A DNA stretch of 5,451 nt from the NCBI GenBank assembly GCA_002424525.1, contig DIKJ01000075.1:1-5451 (forward strand), given 5' to 3'. Under the pieces are notes generated by a model. It searched no databases, was not told the DNA's origin, and was given only the letters and a program-made list of their open reading frames with translations. The DNA comes from Bacteroidales bacterium UBA5621. GTDB lineage: Bacteria > Bacteroidota > Bacteroidia > Bacteroidales > VadinHA17. The first letter of the stretch is position 1; each line of letters opens with the position of its first letter. Position numbers and translations under genes: made by a program. Positions 1-5,451 of the stretch are shown one piece after another.

Positions 1-741
1 GAACAACTCTATAAAAGCTATGAGCTTAAGGTGGCACAGGCAAAGAGACAGATCACCTATCAGCAGCTGCTTCTTTCCAGGAGGGAGAGGCTCGTGGAGG
101 ATCTGCAGGAATTCCTGGCACAGTTTACAATAAGGGCCCCCTCTCCCGGTATGGTCACATACAAGAAGGACAGGACCGGTGCCAAAAGAAGAACTGGCTC
201 ATCTATCAATGCCTTTGATAAAGTTGTTGCAACCCTCCCCGACCTCTCATCCATGATCTCCAAGATCTATGTCAGCGAAATTGAGATCAACAAAGTAAGT
301 GCCGGCCAGCCGGTTGAAATAACAATCGACGCCTTTCCTGAGAAACTGTTTACCGGCACTGTAACCAGTGTTGCCAACATTGGTGAACAACTCCCGAATT
401 CAGATGCAAAAATGTTTGAGGTAATGATTAAGGTCAACAGCTTTGACCCTGATCTCAGGCCTGCAATGACAACATGGAACAAGATTGTCATAAAAACGGT
501 TGCAGATGCTGTATTTATTCCCCTCGAATGTGTGAGGACCGGAACCGACGGCCTCCCCTATGTCTATAAGAAAAACAGGACAAAGCAGATAGTAAAGCTC
601 GGTGATTTCAATGACAAGCATATAGTCATTGAACAGGGGATTGAAGCAGGCACGTCCATCTATACCATGATACCTGAAAATCCCGAGTCGTTCAGGGTAG
701 TAGGCGCTAATCTGTTTCCCTCCGGATCGCAGGGCAACTGA
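1..741 (+). CDS. Efflux periplasmic adaptor (HlyD/MacA-type membrane fusion protein), 5'-truncated by the window
   Basis: The reading frame is open from base 1 with no stop, so the true start is upstream; an in-frame GTG at 31 lies inside a helix and is not a credible start. The visible 246 residues are the C-terminal part of a membrane fusion protein, which links an inner-membrane ABC or RND pump to an outer-membrane channel across the periplasm. Residues 1-40 are charged and heptad-like, fitting the returning arm of the coiled-coil hairpin. Residues 42-80 (FTIRAPSPGMV, then VVATLPDLSSM) are the second half of the lipoyl domain. Residues 84-165 form the beta-barrel, with VSEIEINKVSAGQPVEI and a LRPAMTTWNKIVI strand. 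Residues 170-228 (VFIPLECVRTG, PYVYKK) fit the membrane-proximal domain. The lipoyl return segment carries a basic loop at 55-65. Which pump it serves cannot be told, because its partners would be upstream. Family confident; ABC versus RND undecided. Confidence 0.9.
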   Translation, partial: EQLYKSYELKVAQAKRQITYQQLLLSRRERLVEDLQEFLAQFTIRAPSPGMVTYKKDRTGAKRRTGSSINAFDKVVATLPDLSSMISKIYVSEIEINKVSAGQPVEITIDAFPEKLFTGTVTSVANIGEQLPNSDAKMFEVMIKVNSFDPDLRPAMTTWNKIVIKTVADAVFIPLECVRTGTDGLPYVYKKNRTKQIVKLGDFNDKHIVIEQGIEAGTSIYTMIPENPESFRVVGANLFPSGSQGN

Positions 742-760
742 ACGGTCCTGAGTGCCGGCA

Positions 761-1324
761 ATGATAAAAATATCCATCATATCACCCAGTGTAAGAAAAG
801 GCCGGTTAAGCCACAGGGCGGCACTCTATTTCAGAAATTACATCCTGGAGAAGAATATCGGGGACGTCGAAATTCTTGATCTGGCGCAATACAATTTCCC
901 TTTGTTTGATGAAAGGCTTAGGCTCCAGGAGAGTCCGACCCCTGCAATGATCGATTTCTCTGACAGGATAAGGTTGTCCGACGGGGTGATCATAATAACC
1001 CCGGAGTACAATGGCGGATATCCTGCCAGCCTTAAAAATGCCATTGATCTGCTCTATTCTGAATGGCAGAAAAAGCCGGTTGCGTTTGTTACAGTATCCG
1101 ATGGAAATTTTGGTGGCACACAATCAATAACCGCCCTTCAGTTCGTATTCTGGAAAATCGGGGCTACCTCTGTGCCGGTCTCTTTCCGGGTTCCGTATGT
1201 CGATAAGAGCTTTGACGGGGCTGGCGTGCCTGCCGATAAACAAACCATGGACAAAAGGGCGGAGGCTTTCATAAACGAGCTTTTATGGTACATACGAGCC
1301 AGAAAAGGAGCTCCGGAACAATGA
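761..1324 (+). CDS. NADPH-dependent FMN reductase family protein (flavodoxin-like)
   Basis: A 187-residue protein of the NADPH-dependent FMN reductase family (flavodoxin-like fold), which binds FMN and moves electrons from NAD(P)H to flavin, quinone, azo or similar acceptors in the cytoplasm. After a first beta strand (MIKISIISPS), residues 10-15 (SVRKGR) match the SxRxGR-type loop that binds the FMN phosphate. Residues 80-98 carry the family hallmark TPEYNGGYPASLKNAIDLL, which contacts the isoalloxazine ring. Residues 112-119 (VSDGNFGG) match the third flavin loop. The length is normal for the family. I chose ATG 761; a GTG at 752 would add only three residues (MPA) ahead of the first strand. 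No Shine-Dalgarno sequence is seen. It follows the adaptor gene by 19 bases on the same strand, so co-transcription is likely. The physiological substrate cannot be inferred. Confidence 0.9.
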   Translation: MIKISIISPSVRKGRLSHRAALYFRNYILEKNIGDVEILDLAQYNFPLFDERLRLQESPTPAMIDFSDRIRLSDGVIIITPEYNGGYPASLKNAIDLLYSEWQKKPVAFVTVSDGNFGGTQSITALQFVFWKIGATSVPVSFRVPYVDKSFDGAGVPADKQTMDKRAEAFINELLWYIRARKGAPEQ

Positions 1325-1372
1325 CCGGCAGCGAATTGTTCTGCAAAGTCCCTTCAGTTATTCTAAAAATCC

Positions 1373-1380
1373 TATCTTTA
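1373..1380 (+). promoter_or_regulatory. Possible Bacteroidota-type -7 promoter element for hflKC
   Basis: TATCTTTA matches the Bacteroidota -7 consensus TAnnTTTG at every defined base but the last, and ends 26 bases before the hflK ATG, in the 82-base gap after the flavin reductase gene. No TTTG -33 element is found at the expected 19-21 base spacing, so this is a weak call. Some promoter here would fit hflKC being a transcription unit of its own. Confidence 0.25.
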
Positions 1381-1406
1381 CCCTGAATCTTCAAATAATT
1401 AAACAT

Positions 1407-2381
1407 ATGGCTTATAATCAATTTGACAGTTTTAACCTGCCGCCGGGATGGAAAAAATACCTCGCCAATTACAAAAAGATCCTTCTTGGTCTGGTTGTGT
1501 TAATTATCCTCCTTACATCTCTGTTCCAGGTAAATCCGGAAGAGGTTGGCGTCATAACACGGTTCGGAAAGTATGTCCGGAGATTGGAGCCTGGCCTGAA
1601 CATAAAGCTTCCCGTTGTCGAGAGGGTTTATAAAGTGCCCGTGGAGAGGCAGCAGAAGCAGGAATTCGGTTTTCGTACCATAAGCGCAGGAGTACAATCG
1701 ACATTTACCAAGACCGGGACTTCCGAGGAATCGCTGATGCTAACCGGTGACCTTAATCTCGCTGATGTTGAATGGGTCGTTCAATACCGCATAAACGACC
1801 CTTACAATTATCTCTTCAGGGTAAGAAATCCTGTAAACTCCATGCGTGATATAACAGAAGCGGCAATGAGACAGGTAGTCGGCGACCGTACCGTGAACGA
1901 AGTATTGACAGTCGGAAGGACTGAAATAGCAAATACTGTCCTTGAAGAGATACAGAGAATCGCCACAGAGTATTCTCTTGGTATTAAAATCGAACAGGTA
2001 GTGCTTCAGGATGTCAATCCCCCCGATCCAGTCAAAGATGCCTTTAACGCCGTGAATCAGGCACAGCAGGCAAAAGAGACCATGATCAACCAGGCCAAAT
2101 CGGAATATAACAAGGTTATTCCCATGGCACGGGGGCAGGCGGAGGAGACCATCCAGAAAGCCCGGGGTTACGCAACCCAGCGTGTCAATAATGCCCTTGG
2201 GGAGACTTCAAGGTTCAATGCGCTTTACAGCGAATATATCAAGGCCCCTGAGGTAACCAAACGGAGGATTTATCTCGAGACGATGAGCAGTGTTATACCA
2301 CGGCTGGGGAACAAGATCATTACCGATGAGAAGGGGAATAACGTGTTGCCCCTCCTTCAGATGCAGCTTAAAGATAAATAG
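1407..2381 (+). CDS. hflK: HflK, SPFH-domain subunit of the HflKC complex (FtsH regulator)
   Basis: A 324-residue HflK. With HflC it forms a large membrane-anchored cage on the periplasmic side of the inner membrane that encloses the FtsH AAA protease and limits its access to membrane substrates. After a short cytoplasmic N-terminus there is one membrane segment at about 24-40, then the SPFH/Band 7 domain starting with VNPEEVGVITRFGKY (42-56) and EPGLNIKLP (61-69). The signature SLMLTGDLNLADVEWVVQYR is at 109-128. A charged helical region at about 205-280, with QPPD-like NPPDPVKDAFNAV at 204-216 and RGQAEETIQKARGYA at 242-256, is the coiled coil. The tail APEVTKRRIYLETM is typical of HflK. 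It is shorter than E. coli HflK (about 419 residues), mainly because the Gly/Pro-rich cytoplasmic N-terminus is missing. About 15-20 residues at 86-107 precede the MLTGD motif and appear extra relative to E. coli. ATG 1407 has an A-rich leader and no Shine-Dalgarno sequence. Confidence 0.96.
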   Translation: MAYNQFDSFNLPPGWKKYLANYKKILLGLVVLIILLTSLFQVNPEEVGVITRFGKYVRRLEPGLNIKLPVVERVYKVPVERQQKQEFGFRTISAGVQSTFTKTGTSEESLMLTGDLNLADVEWVVQYRINDPYNYLFRVRNPVNSMRDITEAAMRQVVGDRTVNEVLTVGRTEIANTVLEEIQRIATEYSLGIKIEQVVLQDVNPPDPVKDAFNAVNQAQQAKETMINQAKSEYNKVIPMARGQAEETIQKARGYATQRVNNALGETSRFNALYSEYIKAPEVTKRRIYLETMSSVIPRLGNKIITDEKGNNVLPLLQMQLKDK

Positions 2382-2394
2382 TAATCAGAAAATC

Positions 2395-3342
2395 ATGAAG
2401 AACCAAAAGAAAATAATCATACAACTGGCTATAGCGGTCGCAGCTATTATTCTTATCCTTGAAAGCGCATATATAGTAAAGGAGACCGAACAGGTTGTAA
2501 TAACCCAGTTCGGAAAACCTGTTGGCGATGCCAAAACGACACCCGGGTTGAAATTCAGGGCACCTTTTATCCAGAAGACCAATTATTTTGAAAAAAGGTA
2601 TATGGAATGGGACGGTGATCCGAACCAGGTACCGACAAAGGACAAGAAATTCATTTTTGTGGATTCGTATGCCCGCTGGCAGATAACCGATCCCCTGCAG
2701 TTCTTTATTCGTCTGACCAACGAAAGAGGAGCCCAGTCGAGGCTCGATGATATCCTTGACGGTGAAACACGCGATTTTATTGCCAACCACGACATTGAAG
2801 AAGCTGTCCGTTCCACCAACAGAACACCTATGCAATCGGGTCTGATAGGAGAAGAGGTTGGCGACACACTGATAGATATCACTGTCGGGAGGCTTAAGAT
2901 ACAGGAGATGATCCTGAAATCGGCCAATCAGAAAGCCAGCGATCTGGGTATTGTGATACTCGATTTCCGGCTTAAACGCCTCAACTATGTGACGGAAGTA
3001 AGGGAGCAGGTATATGAAAGGATGAAAAGCGAAAGGTTCCGTATAGCTGAGAAATTCAGATCGGAAGGACAGGGAGAAGCTTCAAAGATCAATGGTGAAA
3101 GAGACAGGGATCTGAAGGTTATCCAGTCAGAAGCATTCCGCCAGGCAGAAGAAATAATGGGACAGGCCGACGCAAGAGCTGCTTCCATCTATGCCAATGC
3201 ATATAACCAGACCGCCGCTTCCAGGAACCTTTACAGCTTTGCAAAAACAATGGAGACCTTCGAAAAGACTTTTGATTCAACCACAACTATTGTCCTCTCG
3301 ACAAAGAGCGAGCTTTACAGGTTCCTTGTCGGGCTCGAATAG
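2395..3342 (+). CDS. hflC: HflC, SPFH-domain subunit of the HflKC complex (FtsH regulator)
   Basis: A 315-residue HflC, close to the E. coli length (334). It alternates with HflK in the periplasmic cage around FtsH. One N-terminal membrane segment (about 6-23) is followed by the SPFH domain: IVKETEQVVITQFGKPVG at 27-44, TPGLKFRAPFIQK at 49-61, and YARWQITDPLQFF at 92-104. The family signature lies at 209-270: RMKSERFRIAEKFRSEGQGE followed by a DRDLKVIQSEAFRQAEEI coiled-coil stretch and ADARAASIYANAYNQ. The C-terminus TTTIVLSTKSELYRFL is also typical. Despite the historical name, no protease site is present. I chose ATG 2395 because it gives the short MKNQKK lead-in to the membrane helix; an in-frame upstream start at 2290 would lie inside hflK and add 35 implausible residues. 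It begins 13 bases after the hflK stop, so translation from one mRNA is near certain. Confidence 0.96.
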   Translation: MKNQKKIIIQLAIAVAAIILILESAYIVKETEQVVITQFGKPVGDAKTTPGLKFRAPFIQKTNYFEKRYMEWDGDPNQVPTKDKKFIFVDSYARWQITDPLQFFIRLTNERGAQSRLDDILDGETRDFIANHDIEEAVRSTNRTPMQSGLIGEEVGDTLIDITVGRLKIQEMILKSANQKASDLGIVILDFRLKRLNYVTEVREQVYERMKSERFRIAEKFRSEGQGEASKINGERDRDLKVIQSEAFRQAEEIMGQADARAASIYANAYNQTAASRNLYSFAKTMETFEKTFDSTTTIVLSTKSELYRFLVGLE

Positions 3343-3367
3343 AAGCGGTTTTAAGGAAAGAAGCTCT

Positions 3368-4834
3368 TTACTCCCCTATGATCTTAATGAGTCTCCCGGC
3401 AGCCACCTGATCGGTAAGCTCCATATCGTTAAGTAACGCCAGCTCATTCATCATATTCTGAGGTACCCCGTAAGAACTGAATGCACTGGCAAGTGTACCT
3501 GCCCGGCTAACCGTTTTCACCTGAATTCTTTTCGGCTTGATATTCAGTTTTGCCTGGTCAGTGAGAGTGGAAAAAGTGTTCATTGAAGATTCAAATGTGC
3601 TGAAGAAATTACCGAAATCTGCTTCAGCGGAAACGCCGTGAAAAACATAGTACCCTCCGCTGTACTGAATATAATAGGAGAGTATTGCGATAGTCTGCTT
3701 CTGCCCAGTCGACTGGTCCTGCTGTACCTGCTTGCAAATAGTTGCCAGGGCAGGCATTCCGTTAACCGTGGCTTTTTTGCTCTCCTGAAGAGTCAGTCCC
3801 AGCTGCTTGATGGTATTTTTTGCAGCTTCCTCAAGAGATGCTCCGGAGGCAAAGGTAAAGATCATAATGGCTTTCCCATCGGCCGGGCCCATGTTAACCT
3901 GGGTGGGCAGGTTCTCCAGTTGCCATCCTGCAGGGAACGTGAACCTGAATTTAAGTCCGGGATGATAAAAGACGTTCCCTTCCACAAATCCCTGCCTCGG
4001 ATCCTCGCCATAGACAATCCCGTCGATCATCTGAAGGTAACTGTTGGTATTAACCTTGTAAGAAGCCAGTTTGAGGCTGTCCTGCCATACCTTTGCCATC
4101 TGATGGACCGAGTTATAACGGTCTCCCGGGTCGGGATGGGTTGACAGGAATGTAGGAACGCCTCCCTGGTTCGCTGCCAGGTTCATCTTATTCAGTACCT
4201 CAAAAAAATCAGCCATCTTATGAGCATCGTACCCTATTTTTGATGAATACTCAACACCCAGCTTGTCTGCTTCCCGTTCATTATCGCGGCTGAAACTGAG
4301 GAAGAGAAGCTGCATGCCCTGCAACGCATACTCCGCATACTGGGCAAATTTTTCGGAAGCGATCATCCCTCCTATCAGTAACAGCTGGCCGAGCTGTTGC
4401 TTGCTCTGCTGGCTCACAGAGTGACGGGCAGTGATATGTCCCATCTCATGCCCGAGAATACCCATTATTTCGGCCTCGTTGTTCAGCTGCGCCAGTATGC
4501 CGCGGGTAAAATAGATATAACCCCCGGGGACAGCGAAAGCATTAATAACCGGGGAATCCAGGATCTTTACATGATACTCCAGCTTTGGCCTGTGAGATAT
4601 CAGCCCCATCTCCGTCCCTTTTTGCTGAAGGAACCCGCGTAGGTTGTCACTCTGATACTCCCCGAAGGTTGCGATAACCTGAGGATCATACTGCTTGCCC
4701 ATCTGTACTTCCTGTGCCTCCGACATCAGCATTATCTGCTTCTTGCCTGTAACAGGATTGACCGCACAGGAATCAATCATAATAATGCCTGCCAGTACCA
4801 GAAAGAGTCTCAGGGAAATTTTCAGCTTTTTCAT
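3368..4834 (-). CDS. M48-family zinc metalloprotease lipoprotein (BepA-like catalytic domain, LysM-like C-terminus)
   Basis: A complete 488-residue M48 peptidase, probably a periplasmic lipoprotein that degrades damaged or misassembled envelope proteins. Residues 1-22 form a signal peptide (basic MKKLKISLR, then a hydrophobic core) ending in IDSC, so Cys23 is the likely lipidated residue. CAVNPVTGKKQ (23-33) is a common start for this subfamily. The catalytic domain spans about 35-260: NAFAVPGGYIYFTRG at 98-112, zinc site HEMGH at 129-133 (ligands His129 and His133, base Glu130), and SRDNEREAD at 182-190, where Glu186 is the expected third ligand. STHPDPGDR at 231-239 holds His233, which lines up with the regulatory His of BepA's THP motif. 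No BepA-type TPR array is seen. Instead residues about 285-425 form a beta-rich domain beginning FRFTFPAGWQ, and 437-488 (IQVKTVSRAGTLASAF ... RLIKIIGE) resemble a degenerate LysM. Convergent with hflC, with 25 bases between stops. No convincing promoter was found upstream. Confidence 0.93.
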   Translation of the reverse strand: MKKLKISLRLFLVLAGIIMIDSCAVNPVTGKKQIMLMSEAQEVQMGKQYDPQVIATFGEYQSDNLRGFLQQKGTEMGLISHRPKLEYHVKILDSPVINAFAVPGGYIYFTRGILAQLNNEAEIMGILGHEMGHITARHSVSQQSKQQLGQLLLIGGMIASEKFAQYAEYALQGMQLLFLSFSRDNEREADKLGVEYSSKIGYDAHKMADFFEVLNKMNLAANQGGVPTFLSTHPDPGDRYNSVHQMAKVWQDSLKLASYKVNTNSYLQMIDGIVYGEDPRQGFVEGNVFYHPGLKFRFTFPAGWQLENLPTQVNMGPADGKAIMIFTFASGASLEEAAKNTIKQLGLTLQESKKATVNGMPALATICKQVQQDQSTGQKQTIAILSYYIQYSGGYYVFHGVSAEADFGNFFSTFESSMNTFSTLTDQAKLNIKPKRIQVKTVSRAGTLASAFSSYGVPQNMMNELALLNDMELTDQVAAGRLIKIIGE

Positions 4835-4866
4835 CTGTCTGAGTTTTAAAAGTTCTACTAGTAATT

Positions 4867-4931
4867 GAAAATGTCCGTCAAATAGTTAATATCAAATATC
4901 GGAAAAAAATTACTCTTCACTGGACATTTTC
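4867..4931. repeat. 10-base perfect inverted repeat, 45-base loop
   Basis: GAAAATGTCC at 4867-4876 is the exact reverse complement of GGACATTTTC at 4922-4931. The next inner pair (G4877 with T4921) would only wobble, and the outer bases do not pair. With a 45-base loop and no following T-run this is not a typical intrinsic terminator. It could be a pair of protein-binding half sites, the ends of a small degraded element, or chance. The arms lie 33 bases or more upstream of the M48 start. Confidence 0.55.
4875..4889 (+). repeat. Direct repeat copy 1 (degenerate)
   Basis: CCGTCAAATAGTTAA matches copy 3 (4984-4998, CCGTCAAACAGTTCA) at 13 of 15 bases. It overlaps the end of the left arm of the 10-base inverted repeat. 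Confidence 0.5.
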
Positions 4932-4952
4932 TGTTTAATCTTTAGGGACTGG

Positions 4953-4963
4953 CAAACAGTTCA
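4953..4963 (+). repeat. Direct repeat copy 2
   Basis: CAAACAGTTCA is identical over 11 bases to positions 4988-4998, start to start 35 bases apart. It is preceded by GGGACT (4945-4950), a hexamer that also follows copy 3 at 5002-5007. The end of this copy feeds a small palindrome, GTTC-ATAC-GAAC (4959-4970). Confidence 0.55.
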
Positions 4964-4983
4964 TACGAACCTTACGGCGGGAT

Positions 4984-4998
4984 CCGTCAAACAGTTCA
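4984..4998 (+). repeat. Direct repeat copy 3
   Basis: CCGTCAAACAGTTCA shares its last 11 bases exactly with copy 2 and 13 of 15 bases with copy 1. Its CCGT also pairs with ACGG at 4974-4977 across a 6-base loop. The palindrome CACC-A-GGTG lies just downstream at 5013-5021. Confidence 0.55.
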
Positions 4999-5109
4999 AA
5001 TGGGACTTTCGGCACCAGGTGTCATACTCAATTTAAGGCATCTTGCAGAATATTACTGATCTTGTTATTAACTTTCCTTATTTTGATCCGTATAAATCAT
5101 GATTAAGAT

Positions 5110-5117
5110 TATTTTTA
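5110..5117 (+). promoter_or_regulatory. Possible Bacteroidota-type -7 promoter element for the lipoprotein gene
   Basis: TATTTTTA fits TAnnTTTG except at the last base and ends 33 bases before ATG 5151. A TTTG at 5082-5085 could serve as the -33 element, but the 24-base spacer is longer than the usual 19-21. A/T-rich sequence gives such matches easily by chance, so confidence is low. Confidence 0.25.
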
Positions 5118-5150
5118 TCCGGATTATATACACAACTTAAAACAAGAAAA

Positions 5151-5451
5151 ATGAAAAAGGTAAATTACCCCATCCTGTTCCTGAGCCTGTTTATTGTTTT
5201 CAATGCATGTGCCCCGGTCTATAAATGCGGCGATTACATACCCTACAAGACTCCGGTCACCTGGAGCAAAAACCTTAAAGCGGTGGTGAGCGAAAGGGAC
5301 CGGCTGTGTGAGAATCTGGCACTGAAGGTAAAGGAGAATGCCGGACTAAAGAGCGATACTGCTGAAATGACCGGCAAGATCAAAGACCTTACTGGTCAGT
5401 TGAATCAGCTGACAGCCAGGCATGAAGAACTTCAGAAGAAATACGCCGGAC
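5151..5451 (+). CDS. Putative lipoprotein with coiled coil, 3'-truncated by the window
   Basis: The frame from ATG 5151 stays open to the window edge, giving 100 codons plus one base. Residues 1-19 (MKKVNYPILFLSLFIVFNA) are a signal peptide followed by Cys20, a likely lipidation site (FNAC; Phe at -3 is a loose lipobox but acceptable). Residues 21-45 contain YKCGDYIPYK. From about 46 on the chain is highly charged with regularly spaced Leu/Ile, fitting a coiled coil (KDLTGQLNQLTARHEELQKK at 77-96). Lipid anchor plus coiled coil is the usual N-terminus of Bacteroidota OmpA-family peptidoglycan-binding lipoproteins, whose OmpA domain would come later. That identity is inference, since the decisive part is outside the window. 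The start is preceded by an A-rich leader (AACAAGAAAA) and has its own divergent promoter region. Confidence 0.8.
   Translation, partial: MKKVNYPILFLSLFIVFNACAPVYKCGDYIPYKTPVTWSKNLKAVVSERDRLCENLALKVKENAGLKSDTAEMTGKIKDLTGQLNQLTARHEELQKKYAG

Larger units (their letters stand above)
4835..5150. other. Divergent 316-base intergenic region with repeat cluster
   Basis: This A/T-rich stretch separates the starts of the M48 protease gene (leftward) and the lipoprotein gene (rightward), so it must hold both promoters. No credible coding frame was seen on either strand. Its left-centre part (4867-5021) holds three copies of a short direct repeat, a perfect 10-base inverted repeat and several small palindromes, listed separately. 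The right part (about 5022-5150) is plain A/T-rich leader with one weak -7-like site. No tRNA, riboswitch or strong terminator was recognised. Confidence 0.6.

Noticed and set aside
400..780. A 126-codon open frame on the - strand opposite the adaptor protein gene
   Set aside because: It overlaps a clear membrane fusion protein and the start of the flavin reductase gene, and has no family features.
2368..2835. A 155-codon open frame on the - strand across the start of hflC
   Set aside because: It is antisense to a strongly conserved gene and has a Cys/Gly/Tyr-rich composition typical of spurious translation.
3357..3369. Short hairpin AAAGA-AGC-TCTTT considered as a bidirectional terminator
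   Set aside because: The stem is only 5 A/T-rich pairs with a 3-base loop, has no T-run, and overlaps the M48 stop codon. Too weak to call.
3191..3436. An 81-codon + strand frame spanning the end of hflC and the convergent junction
   Set aside because: It is out of frame within hflC and then antisense to the M48 gene, with no motif or start signal. Not a credible small gene.
3638..4144. A 168-codon open frame on the + strand opposite the M48 protease gene
   Set aside because: It lies wholly inside a well-supported gene on the other strand, its product shows no recognisable domain, and it has no sensible start region. It is a shadow frame.
4867..5021. Repeat cluster considered as a CRISPR array
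   Set aside because: The repeat units are only 11-15 bases, are unevenly spaced (78 and 31-35 bases), and have no cas genes nearby.

Overview
The window looks like an ordinary chromosomal segment of a Bacteroidota (Bacteroidetes) bacterium. The clues are: no start codon is preceded by a convincing Shine-Dalgarno sequence, and start regions are A/T-rich instead; two gene-upstream sites resemble the Bacteroidota -7 element (TAnnTTTG); and the protein families are typical of that phylum (an HlyD/RND-type adaptor, compact HflK/HflC, an M48 lipoprotein, and a short lipoprotein with a coiled coil). The phylum call is inference from these features; no database search was possible.

Layout, left to right. 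Positions 1-741 (+) hold the C-terminal part of a periplasmic adaptor (membrane fusion) protein of an efflux system; its start lies upstream of the window. A small NADPH-dependent FMN reductase follows 19 bases later at 761-1324 (+). After an 82-base gap with a possible promoter come hflK (1407-2381, +) and hflC (2395-3342, +), 13 bases apart and clearly an operon. They encode the two SPFH-domain membrane proteins that form the cage around the FtsH protease. Converging on hflC, with only 25 bases between the stop codons, is a complete M48 zinc metalloprotease lipoprotein (3368-4834, -) with an unusual C-terminal half. A 316-base non-coding stretch (4835-5150) separates it from a divergent lipoprotein gene (5151 onward, +) that runs off the right edge.

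Functionally, the centre of the window is about envelope protein quality control: HflK/HflC regulate membrane proteolysis, and the M48 lipoprotein probably acts on periplasmic or outer-membrane proteins. They are on opposite strands, so any link is positional only. The adaptor and flavin reductase belong to a separate upstream transcription unit.

I found no clear new system. The most unexplained sequence is a cluster of short direct and inverted repeats at 4867-5021 in the intergenic region, which may be a worn insertion-sequence end. The second most interesting point is the domain make-up of the M48 protease, which appears to lack the TPR half of BepA and to carry a different middle domain plus a LysM-like tail.
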